Counted from the stretch's first letter, positions 1-5,479 are shown. The stretch is DNA of 5,479 nucleotides from Verrucomicrobiales bacterium (GCA_007123195.1 SKLO01000666.1:1-5479); one strand, 5' to 3'. Translations and numbers: made by a program. The notes: a model not told the origin generated them from the letters alone.

Positions 1-62
1 ACCACCCGCCGATGCCGGGTCCGGTGGGTCAAGGCACCGGCCGGCGGCGGCAGCGGATTGGA
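1..62. other. Region 3' of selD, no assignable feature
   Basis: These 62 bases follow the selD stop on the minus strand. A weak hairpin (CGGTGGGT at 22-29 with ACCCGCCG at 4-11, seven of eight pairs) lacks a U-tract. A TTG on the minus strand near 31-33 opens a short frame to the left edge, but too little is visible to call a gene. Confidence 0.3.
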
Positions 63-1139
63 TCAAACCAGACGGACCAGCGGCTCGCCCGTTTCACCGG
101 TCGTGGCCGCCGGATGCAACGATCCTACCTCGGTGGCGCACAGGGTGCGGTGCTGCACCAGCGTCTGCATGACCTCGTCGACATGTTCCGCCGCCACGCA
201 CAGCAGCAGGCCGCCGGAGGTCTGGGCGTCGGCCAGCAACAGCCGCGCCGCCTCGGGGGCGTCTCCCGGGTCGACGTCCGGCGCCGCGGTGGCCCAGTTC
301 TGGTGCGTGCCGCCGGGCACACAACCGGCGGCGATCAGATCCCACACCGCCGGCCCGAGCACCGGCAGCCCTTCCACCTCAAGCTCGGCGCGCACGCCGC
401 TGGAGCGGCACAGCGAGATCAGATGGCCCAGCAGGCCGAAGCCGGTGACGTCGGTGCCACCGCAAACCAGGCCACGTGCCGCCAGCGGATGACCGATGGT
501 GTTGAGGGTGGCCATCGATTCAATCGCCAGATCGACGATGTCCGCGGGGGCGGTGCCGCGCTTGACCCCGGTGGTGATGATGCCGGTCCCCAGTGGTTTG
601 GTCAGGATCAGGCGGTCGCCGGCCCGGCCGCCGGCGTTGCTGATAATCTTGTCGGGGTGCACCAGGCCGGTCACGGAGAAGCCATACAGCGGCTCGGGGT
701 TTTTCACCGAGTGACCGCCCACCAGCGCGCAACGGGCCTCGAGCACCTTGTCCGCGCCGCCGCGCAGGATGGTGTTGGCCATCTCCAGCGAGACCTCGTC
801 GGGCAACCCCAGCAAGGCCATCGCCGTGATCGGCAGCCCGCCCATGGCATACACGTCCGACAGCGAGTTGGCGGCGGCGATCTGCCCGTAGAGATACGGG
901 TCGTCGACGATCGGGGTGAAGAAGTCCACCGTCTGCACCAGCGCGCGCTCGTCGTCGAGCCGGTACACGCCGGCATCATCTGAACTGGCGGAGCCGATCA
1001 GCAGATTCGGATCGTCGAGAGTGGGTAATCCGCGCAGGACCTGCGCGAGCGCCTGTTGGCTGAGCTTGGAAGCTCACCCGGCGCAGGACGACAGGCTCGT
1101 GAGGCGGACGGGATCGGCGGCGTGGTCGGATTCGGACAT
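63..1139 (-). CDS. selD: Selenide, water dikinase SelD, a selenoprotein with an in-frame UGA (Sec22)
   Basis: SelD makes selenophosphate from selenide and ATP in the cytoplasm, the selenium donor for selenocysteine and 2-selenouridine synthesis. Starting at the ATG at 1139 the frame gives 358 residues, close to the roughly 350 usual for the family, and crosses one UGA at codon 22. The N-terminus reads LTSLSSCAGUASKL. The U and Lys25 have the spacing of catalytic Cys17 and Lys20 in E. coli SelD. Further family motifs follow: SSDDAGVY (52-59), QTVDFFTPIVDDP (69-81, with Asp72 matching E. coli Asp68), AMGG (98-101), GGHS (141-144), TDVTGFGLLGH (from 229, with Asp230 matching Asp227) and DAQTSGG (304-310). 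Without the UGA reading, the gene would begin at the GTG at 968 and lack its active site. No clear Shine-Dalgarno precedes the ATG. The tandem repeat array begins about 40 bp upstream. The SelD identity is very secure; Sec decoding is inferred from position and context. Confidence 0.94.
1030..1076 (-). promoter_or_regulatory. Candidate bacterial SECIS element in selD mRNA
   Basis: Bacterial SelB recruits tRNA-Sec through a hairpin in the coding region just 3' of the UGA. On the minus strand, 1048-1030 form a stem of six Watson-Crick pairs, GCGCAG-GUC-CUGCGC, extendable by a C-G pair and a G-U pair. The GUC loop begins 33 nt after the UGA. The core GCAGGUCCUGC closely resembles the GCAGGUCUGC apex of the E. 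coli fdhF SECIS, although the E. coli loop lies nearer its UGA. A second hairpin, UGAGCU-UCCA-AGCUCA (1076-1061), contains the UGA itself and could be the lower part of the element or a competing fold. The assignment rests on visual folding only. Confidence 0.6.
1074..1076 (-). other. UGA selenocysteine codon of selD (Sec22)
   Basis: This TGA is in frame with both the upstream ATG at 1139 (21 codons before it) and the long SelD frame after it. It is the only stop in the 359-codon frame before the terminal TGA at 63-65. It sits at the family's catalytic Cys/Sec position, followed by Ala-Ser-Lys. Sec at this site is known in SelD of several bacteria. A frameshift or a pseudogene is unlikely, because the frame is kept on both sides and all downstream motifs are intact. 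Confidence 0.9.
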
Positions 1140-1180
1140 GCCGACGTGTGGCCCACGGCAGTGCGGGATTCAAGTTGATT

Positions 1181-1432
1181 CGCTGCGTGCGCGAGGACTG
1201 GGGTGAGGCGGTGCGCCGGGGGGCGGCGGGGTGGATGGATGAAGCTGTCCAGCGGCAGCAGCCCGTAGGTTGAATTGGCGCAATTCGACCTGCTGTGCGT
1301 GGTGCGGGTGGGCGGGAGCCGGGACCACGCACTGGTTCCATCCGCAGGGGGTGAAAGCAGCCGTGAATGAAGAGGGCGCAGGGAACGGACGACCCGTCCC
1401 TCGATCGAAATGAGGACAATTCAATCTACGGT
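1181..1432. repeat. 252-bp tandem repeat, unit 1
   Basis: The unit begins CGCTGCGTGCGCGAGGAC and is followed directly by a second copy of the same length. By eye the two are about 85% identical over their whole length, with small compensating indels. A 169-bp inverted-repeat segment lies inside (1263-1431). Just to the left, 1164-1180 contains ATTCAAGTTGATT, which looks like a decayed remnant of the end of a preceding unit (compare ATTCAATCTACGGT at the junction with unit 2). Because 252 is a multiple of three, the same artificial peptides recur in open minus-strand frames. They resemble no protein I recognise. Confidence 0.88.
1263..1431. mobile_element. MITE-like or REP-pair-like 169-bp inverted-repeat element, copy 1
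   Basis: The left end CCGTAGGTTGAATTG (1263-1277) is mirrored by CAATTCAATCTACGG (1417-1431), giving 15-bp terminal inverted repeats with one mismatch. Each end also folds on itself. The left end pairs GGTTGAATTG with CAATTCGACC around a GCG loop (1268-1290). The right end pairs GATCGAAATG with CAATTCAATC around AGGA (1403-1426), with two mismatches. The roughly 110 bp between the hairpins encode nothing recognisable. No target-site duplication is evident. Mobility is inferred from the architecture, since no transposase is present. Confidence 0.55.
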
Positions 1433-1684
1433 CGCTGCGTGCGCGAGGACCGGGTGAGGCGGTGCGCCGTGGGGCGGCGGGGTGGATGGATGAGGCTGTC
1501 CATCGGCGGCAGCCCCGTAGGTTGAATTGGCGCAATTCGACCGGCTGTGCGTGGTGCGGGTGGGTCGGTGCCTGGACCACGCACTGGTTTCATTCGCCGG
1601 GGGCGAAAGGAGCCGTGAAGGAAGCGGGCGCGGGGAACGAGCGACCCGCCCCCCGGTCGAATTGAGGGCAATTCAACCTACGGT
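1433..1684. repeat. 252-bp tandem repeat, unit 2
   Basis: This is the second full copy, in direct orientation, and starts with the same CGCTGCGTGCGCGAGGAC. Its internal hairpins are better paired than those of unit 1: the right hairpin has ten perfect pairs here and about eight in unit 1. Unit 2 is therefore closer to the presumed original sequence. It ends CAATTCAACCTACGGT at 1669-1684, where the third, decayed copy begins. Confidence 0.88.
1515..1683. mobile_element. MITE-like or REP-pair-like 169-bp inverted-repeat element, copy 2
   Basis: CCGTAGGTTGAATTG (1515-1529) and its exact reverse complement CAATTCAACCTACGG (1669-1683) are perfect 15-bp terminal inverted repeats. The left hairpin (1520-1542) pairs GGTTGAATTG with CAATTCGACC around GCG, with one G-U pair. 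The right hairpin (1655-1678) pairs GGTCGAATTG with CAATTCAACC around AGGG, all ten pairs intact. The two hairpins face each other across about 112 bp, like a pair of REP sequences. The element lies exactly 252 bp from copy 1, so the two copies arose by tandem duplication of the larger unit rather than by separate insertions. Confidence 0.6.
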
Positions 1685-1815
1685 CGTTGCGCTCGCGAGG
1701 ACCGGGTGAGGCGGCGAAAGCAAGCTCCGGACGCTGGTGCAGCGGCCGTGCGTCAGGGCTGCCGCGCGGTTGGATGGCGCTTTCCATCGGCGAGCCTCTG
1801 TGCTGTGGTGCAAGC
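1685..1815. repeat. Decayed partial third copy of the 252-bp repeat
   Basis: The copy starts CGTTGCGCTCGCGAGGACCGGGTGAGGCGG at 1685, exactly one period after unit 2 and with only a few changes in its first 30 bases. It then diverges. Similarity returns around 1769-1796, where TTGGATGG and TTTCCATCGGCGAGCC match the unit's GTGGATGG and TGTCCATCGGCGGCAGCC. TGTGCTGTGGTGC near 1799-1811 matches TGTGCGTGGTGC in unit 2. The hairpin that lies between these blocks in the full units is absent. The right boundary is uncertain, and the copy runs close to the 3' end of the HMG-CoA reductase gene. Confidence 0.55.
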
Positions 1816-1838
1816 CGGACGGTGGCGCCCGCTCCGAT

Positions 1839-3140
1839 CTATCCCTCTTCGCCGGCGGGCGGCGGGGCCGGCACCCGGGTGCGGGCGAGTTTATGATGGG
1901 CGCGGCTGAACTCGCCGGCGGCCATCGCTCCGATGATCGACAACTCGCCCCCGAGCAACAGTCCGGCGCAGACCTCCGCCAGCGCGCGGCTGCATCCCGC
2001 GCCATTCAGGCCGAGCAATGACAGGCAGGCCTGCTGGCTGGGCAGGCCGGTGCCACCGCCTACCGTGCCCAGCATGATGCCGGGCAGTGTCACCGCGGCG
2101 TAGAGCGAGCCGTCGTCGTTGCGGTCGAAGCGGGTGATGCCGACCGCCGACTCGGCCACGCAGGCGACGTCCTGGCCGGTGGCCAGATACAGCGCGGCCA
2201 GGCCGTTGGCGAAGTGACCCTGCACCCCCATGGTGCCGCTCAGCACCCCGCCCACGGCCGACATCTGCCAGTAGTCGCAAAGCCGGGCGGTATCGGTGTG
2301 AAGATAGCGCTGGACCACCTCGGCGGGCAGGCGGACGTCGGCGGTGACCTTCTTGCCGCGGACCTTGCCGAACGCGCGCGCGCTGGCCTTCTTGTCGCCG
2401 GAAACGTTGCCCTCGACAAACAGCCGCTGCGGCCGCACCGGACTGTGCTCGCGGATGTGCTGGCAGATGGCCTCGGTGGCGATGGTGACCATGTTCTGGC
2501 CGGAGGCGTCGGCGGTGCGGAAGTCGAAGTCGAGGTAGACGTGGTTGCCCTCGACGATCGGCGACATGTCGATCAACCTGCCGTGGCGGGTGGTGCCGGC
2601 GGCGATGTCCTGCAGGGCGGGGAATTGTTCCGTGATCCAGACCACGAAACGGGCGGCCTCGGCCAGGTTGGTGAAGGCCAGCGCGGGGGCGCGGTTGACC
2701 GATTCATACAACACCATCGCCGAACACCCCCCGACCGCCGACAGCAGCATGGCGCCGCGGTGGTAGGAGGCGACCATGGCGGCCTCGGTGGTGGCCAGCG
2801 GCACGTGGTAGTCGCCCTTGGCCGCCAGGCCGTTGATCCGCAGCGGCCCGACCACGCCCACCGGCACCCGCACCGCGCCGATGCAGTTCTCGATGTTGCC
2901 TTGATAGGATTCGATCTCCGCCAGGGTCACCGGATCGAGCAAGCGGTCGCGGATGTCGTCGCCGGCCGGCATTTTCTGCCAGAATTTGAGCGCGCGATCG
3001 GCGTTGACCTTGGCCGAGGTGGCAAGGCGTCGCGCCGGGGGGCTGCCGTCTGGCTGCAGCCGCTGCGCCAGTTCATCGAGTTCCCGCCCCTGGCGCAACT
3101 CGCGGATCTGGTCTTCGATGAGTCCGTGGCGACCTTTCAT
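1839..3140 (-). CDS. Class I hydroxymethylglutaryl-CoA reductase
   Basis: The enzyme reduces HMG-CoA to mevalonate with two NAD(P)H, the committed step of the mevalonate route to isoprenoids. The protein has 433 residues and no membrane segment, so it is a soluble form without the membrane anchor of animal enzymes. Motifs in order are ENCIGAVRVPVGVVGPL (84-100), ATTEA (116-120), DASGQNM (211-217), SGDKKASA (247-254), TGQDVA (321-326) and GTVGGGTGLPSQQACL (358-373). The four catalytic residues of the human enzyme (Glu559, Lys691, Asp767, His866) correspond to Glu119, Lys250, Asp324 and His415. GTVGGGT and the spacing are class I features, favouring a biosynthetic role over the degradative class II. 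The ATG at 3140 was chosen because the open frame further upstream only shadows the esterase gene. It lacks a visible Shine-Dalgarno. The gene starts 80 bp after the esterase and may be cotranscribed with it. The C-terminal tail (PAPPPAGEEG) is probably disordered. Confidence 0.95.
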   Translation of the reverse strand: MKGRHGLIEDQIRELRQGRELDELAQRLQPDGSPPARRLATSAKVNADRALKFWQKMPAGDDIRDRLLDPVTLAEIESYQGNIENCIGAVRVPVGVVGPLRINGLAAKGDYHVPLATTEAAMVASYHRGAMLLSAVGGCSAMVLYESVNRAPALAFTNLAEAARFVVWITEQFPALQDIAAGTTRHGRLIDMSPIVEGNHVYLDFDFRTADASGQNMVTIATEAICQHIREHSPVRPQRLFVEGNVSGDKKASARAFGKVRGKKVTADVRLPAEVVQRYLHTDTARLCDYWQMSAVGGVLSGTMGVQGHFANGLAALYLATGQDVACVAESAVGITRFDRNDDGSLYAAVTLPGIMLGTVGGGTGLPSQQACLSLLGLNGAGCSRALAEVCAGLLLGGELSIIGAMAAGEFSRAHHKLARTRVPAPPPAGEEG

Positions 3141-3220
3141 AGGGGAACAAGCGGGCGTTGGATGGGTGCGAGGGAGACGGCTCGGGCAGGCGTGGTGTGG
3201 CGTGAATTGGAGGGGTTGTG

Positions 3221-4372
3221 TCAGGATTCGCCGGCCGGGTCGGCGGCGTCGCCGGCTCCGGGTTGGGTTTCCTGCGCGATATCCTCGACGGTCTCGCGCC
3301 AGTCGCGCCACAGCCACCGCAGTGAGTCGGGCAGGATCGCGCCGCCGTGGCGGCCGTTGTGGGCGCCGTCGCCGGCCACCAGCTTGTGGTCGTAGTCGCG
3401 GAACGCCAGGGCCTTTTCCATCTGCAGGTTGGCCAGCCACCAGTGCCCGTGCTGGTTGTCGAGGTCGTTGCGCCCGGCTTGCAGGAACACCCGCAACGGG
3501 CGTTCATCGGCCTTGCGGATGAGGCCGGGATAGGTGTCGCCGCCGCGGATGTTGACGAAGCTGCCGATGTGCGACATGACCTTGCCGAACAGGTCGGGCC
3601 GTTCCCAGGCCGCGGTAAAGGCGCAGATGCCGCCGGAACTGATGCCGGCGATGGCGCGCATCCGCGGGTCGCTGTGGATCCGATAGGTTTTGCCGAGCTG
3701 ATCGAGGATGCCAAGCTCGAGGAATCGGGCGTAGTCACCGGACAGGGTGTCGTATTCCACGCTGCGGTTGCTGCGCACCCCGTCGGGCACCGGCCAGCCC
3801 TGGCGGCCGGGCTCGATTTGATCGGTGAACCAGCCGGGATTGATCATCACCGCGATGGTGACCGGCATGTCGCCCTGGTGAATCAGGTTGTCAAACACCA
3901 CCGGCACCCGGAAGTCGCCGTCCTCGCCGACATAGGTGTGACCGTCCTGGAACACCATCAGCGCCGCCGACGATTCGGCCGTTGGATCGTAGGCCGCGGG
4001 CACATACAGGTAATACTCTCGCAAGGTGTCGGGATACACCTCCTGATCGTGCCACTGATGGCGGCTGACCTCGCCCCGAGGAACATCGTCCTGACGCATC
4101 GAATCGGGCCCGTGCTCGAACACCGGCTCGGCGTTGGACTCATCGGCCGGCAGCGGGCATGGGGCGGCGACCGCCAGCGCCAGCAGCAGTCCGGTGGCCA
4201 GCATGGCGGGCCGGATGGCAGCATGGCCGCCGCGGTGGCCGGCCGGATGGACGGGGTGGCAGCGCGTGGCCGCGGGTGGGGTGGGGGTGATCGGACGTGG
4301 CATCGATCGGATCATGCGGGCGTTGAAGGCCGGGTTGCAAGCGGCAAATCGGCCCAAGTGCGGACGGTTCAT
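3221..4372 (-). CDS. Exported putative esterase (enterochelin esterase-like alpha/beta-hydrolase)
   Basis: This alpha/beta-hydrolase of the putative-esterase (Fes / esterase D-like) family has an unknown substrate. From the ATG at 4372 it has 383 residues. Visible features are REYYLYVPAAYDP (118-130), ALMVFQDGHTYVG (137-149, oxyanion-side strand), the nucleophile elbow GISSGG with Ser245, the likely acid Asp303 or Asp305 in AGRNDLDN, and GDGAHNGRHGGAILPDSLRW (335 onward), with His338 or His342 completing the triad. A hydrophobic stretch, MLATGLLLALAVAAPCPLPA (57-76), looks like a signal sequence, so export is likely. Cys72 follows Pro and is not a proper lipobox. The start at 4372 was chosen for its ATGA overlap with the upstream gene, but residues 1-56 are Pro/His/Arg-rich and weakly protein-like. 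Internal starts at 4315, 4303 or 4204 would place the signal nearer the N-terminus. The hydrolase call is firm; the substrate and start are not. Confidence 0.88.
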   Translation of the reverse strand: MNRPHLGRFAACNPAFNARMIRSMPRPITPTPPAATRCHPVHPAGHRGGHAAIRPAMLATGLLLALAVAAPCPLPADESNAEPVFEHGPDSMRQDDVPRGEVSRHQWHDQEVYPDTLREYYLYVPAAYDPTAESSAALMVFQDGHTYVGEDGDFRVPVVFDNLIHQGDMPVTIAVMINPGWFTDQIEPGRQGWPVPDGVRSNRSVEYDTLSGDYARFLELGILDQLGKTYRIHSDPRMRAIAGISSGGICAFTAAWERPDLFGKVMSHIGSFVNIRGGDTYPGLIRKADERPLRVFLQAGRNDLDNQHGHWWLANLQMEKALAFRDYDHKLVAGDGAHNGRHGGAILPDSLRWLWRDWRETVEDIAQETQPGAGDAADPAGES

Positions 4373-5479
4373 TCCACAGCGGCATCGGTGCTGCCGGCAG
4401 GCGGCGGGTCGGGGTCGTCGGGTTCGACCAGGTCCGGCGGATCGACCCAGTGGCGCAGCCGGCTGTAGAGGTAGCCGGTCAGCAGCAGCACCACGGCGAC
4501 CACGGCAAAGGCGATGATGCGCTCGATGACCTCGTGGATGTCGACCACGAACATGCGCACGACGCAGGCGGCAAAGCCGATCAACCCGGTCATCCGGTAG
4601 GCGCGCAGCCGCACCGCGAGACCCAGCAGCCACAGCAGGCCGGCGCTGGCGCCCCAGCAGATCGTGACCGCCTGATCGAACGGTCCGGGGGCATGAACCC
4701 AGGCGATGAAGGCCAGGCCCAGCGCCGCCAGCGCGTGAAACCAGGCCGACAATTTCCGGAATCGCTCGGCTGAAAGCTCGGCTGGCAGGGCGGATGAGGA
4801 TGAGCCGGCTTGTCCTGCCGGGCGCAGCATGACGGCACCGGTGGCGGCCAGGGTGGCGGCCGTCAGCAGCACCGCCAACCAACCGTGGCCATGGACAGGG
4901 GACCCCAGCGCATGCATGGCCTCGGGCAAGGCCGCGATGCTGAACACCACCGTGACCACATCCAGACTGATCACCTCCAGGCTGGAGGCGCGCACCAGGC
5001 GGCGGCACAACGCCGCCGCCAGCGCGGCCAGCGCGAGGCCCAGCGACACCCAACCGGGCGCGAACAGGGTGACCGCAGCCAACCACCAGCCCGAACCCAC
5101 GGCGATGGCTGCAAACCAGTCGTGCCCGTTGCGATCGACCCCGGCGTCGGACCGCGGGTGGCCGGGCCGCAGCCACGCCAGCAGGCGGGCCCGGGCGGCG
5201 GGCAACAGCAAGGGCAGCAGCAACGCTGCCACGGCAGCCACGCCGATTTCCACCGCCGACGCCTGCCCGCCTTGCCCAAACAACAAGGCGTGGGGCGCCT
5301 CGGCGAAGCCCTCGAACGCGTGAAACCCCGCGGTCAGCAGCACCGCCAATGGCGCGGCGGCGGCGGCCAGCCAGCGGCGGGGTCTCCCGAGCCGGCCGAG
5401 CGCCAGCCACAGCAGGGCCACCGCCACCGCGACCGCCAGTTGGCCGGCGGGATCGAAGTGCCAGCGGGCCAGCTGGGTG
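4369..5479 (-). CDS. Polytopic membrane protein, C-terminal part, possibly DUF2339-like (5' end outside window)
   Basis: The reading frame is open to the right edge of the window, so the gene is incomplete at its 5' end. 369 codons are visible, beginning TQLARWHFDPAGQ. The protein is very rich in Ala and Leu, with about ten or eleven predicted transmembrane stretches and short loops. One longer polar loop carries Arg, His and Asp (PGHPRSDAGVDRNGHDW). The last hydrophobic pair, around GFAACVVRMFVVDIHEVIERIIAFAVV and ending TGYLYSRLR, resembles the C-terminus of DUF2339 membrane proteins, which are long bacterial proteins of unknown function. This match is from memory and tentative. A Pro/Asp-rich cytoplasmic-type tail (PDLVEPDDPDPPPAGSTD) follows. 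The stop overlaps the esterase start as ATGA, suggesting translational coupling. A GTG at 5427 is an internal codon and not a convincing start, because the frame continues upstream without a stop. Confidence 0.8.
   Translation of the reverse strand, partial: TQLARWHFDPAGQLAVAVAVALLWLALGRLGRPRRWLAAAAAPLAVLLTAGFHAFEGFAEAPHALLFGQGGQASAVEIGVAAVAALLLPLLLPAARARLLAWLRPGHPRSDAGVDRNGHDWFAAIAVGSGWWLAAVTLFAPGWVSLGLALAALAAALCRRLVRASSLEVISLDVVTVVFSIAALPEAMHALGSPVHGHGWLAVLLTAATLAATGAVMLRPAGQAGSSSSALPAELSAERFRKLSAWFHALAALGLAFIAWVHAPGPFDQAVTICWGASAGLLWLLGLAVRLRAYRMTGLIGFAACVVRMFVVDIHEVIERIIAFAVVAVVLLLTGYLYSRLRHWVDPPDLVEPDDPDPPPAGSTDAAVE

Larger units (their letters stand above)
1140..1838. other. Gene-free interval between HMG-CoA reductase and selD
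   Basis: Apart from the repeats listed separately, this interval shows no credible gene on either strand. The open frames in it are low-complexity Arg/Pro/Gly/His-rich translations of the 252-bp repeats. The first 40 bp upstream of selD (1140-1180) are unique sequence except for a short repeat-like remnant, and must hold any selD promoter that is not inside the array. I could not identify -35/-10 boxes. No uridine-tailed terminator is seen after the HMG-CoA reductase stop at 1839. Confidence 0.7.

Noticed and set aside
4..29. Rho-independent terminator after selD
   Set aside because: The stem has a mismatch and a 10-nt loop and is not followed by a U-tract.
63..968. Truncated or pseudogenised selD starting at the GTG at 968
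   Set aside because: The frame continues upstream through a UGA located exactly at the catalytic Cys/Sec position to a good ATG, restoring the normal length.
12..983. Long plus-strand open frame (323 codons) antisense to selD
   Set aside because: It is a GC-rich shadow of selD, with Arg/Gly/Gln/His-rich translation and no family resemblance, whereas the minus frame has all the SelD motifs.
1170..1671. Repeat-spanning minus-strand open frames as a repeat protein
   Set aside because: The period of 252 bp keeps frames open, but the peptides are Arg/Pro/His-rich, contain no domain, and run across the hairpins. The inverted-repeat structure explains the DNA better.
1181..1714. CRISPR array
   Set aside because: There are only two to three long units, with no short repeat-spacer alternation and no cas genes.
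2214..3395. Plus-strand open frame of 393 codons antisense to HMG-CoA reductase
   Set aside because: The translation is compositionally biased (Gly/Val/Asp/His/Arg), and the opposite strand carries an unmistakable enzyme.
4155..4210. Lipoprotein signal (lipobox) in the esterase
   Set aside because: The Cys in AVAAPCPLP is preceded by Pro, which does not fit the small residue required before the lipidated Cys.
3347..4468. Plus-strand open frame of 373 codons antisense to the esterase and the membrane gene end
   Set aside because: It is a shadow frame. It spans the junction of two real minus-strand genes and has no recognisable domain.
3221..5410. Apparent 729-residue minus-strand fusion of the esterase with an upstream Arg/Gly-rich domain
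   Set aside because: The upstream part is the out-of-frame reading of the membrane protein gene. It is open only because of high GC, and the ATGA overlap explains the junction.

Overview
The window is GC-rich bacterial DNA with four protein genes, all on the minus strand. In transcription order (right to left) they are the 3' part of a polytopic membrane protein gene (4369 to the right edge), an exported alpha/beta-hydrolase of the putative-esterase family (3221-4372, sharing an ATGA stop/start overlap with the membrane gene), a class I HMG-CoA reductase (1839-3140), and selD, selenide water dikinase (63-1139). No RNA gene, CRISPR array, insertion sequence or transposase is visible. The organism cannot be named from this stretch. 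The high GC and the small hairpin repeats would suit a GC-rich proteobacterium, but a planctomycete-like or other lineage is not excluded.

The most notable gene is selD. Read conventionally it appears to start late, at a GTG at 968, without its catalytic N-terminus. Extending the same frame upstream crosses exactly one stop, a TGA at 1076-1074. That TGA falls where SelD proteins carry the catalytic Cys/Sec, three residues before the essential Lys. The gene is therefore best read as a selenoprotein of 358 residues with Sec at position 22. A GC-rich hairpin with a GUC loop lies downstream of the UGA and is a candidate bacterial SECIS element. This implies that the host also has SelA, SelB and tRNA-Sec, encoded elsewhere.

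Between HMG-CoA reductase and selD lie about 700 bp without a convincing gene. They contain a tandem array of two 252-bp units (1181-1432 and 1433-1684) and a decayed third copy (from 1685 to about 1815). Each full unit contains a 169-bp segment with 15-bp terminal inverted repeats, and both ends of that segment fold into their own hairpins. The layout is that of a small MITE- or REP-pair-like non-autonomous element that was duplicated with its flank.

The membrane and esterase genes look translationally coupled, and HMG-CoA reductase follows 80 bp later, so the three could share a transcript. HMG-CoA reductase points to a mevalonate route to isoprenoids. selD is separated from this group by the repeat array and probably has its own promoter, though none was recognised.
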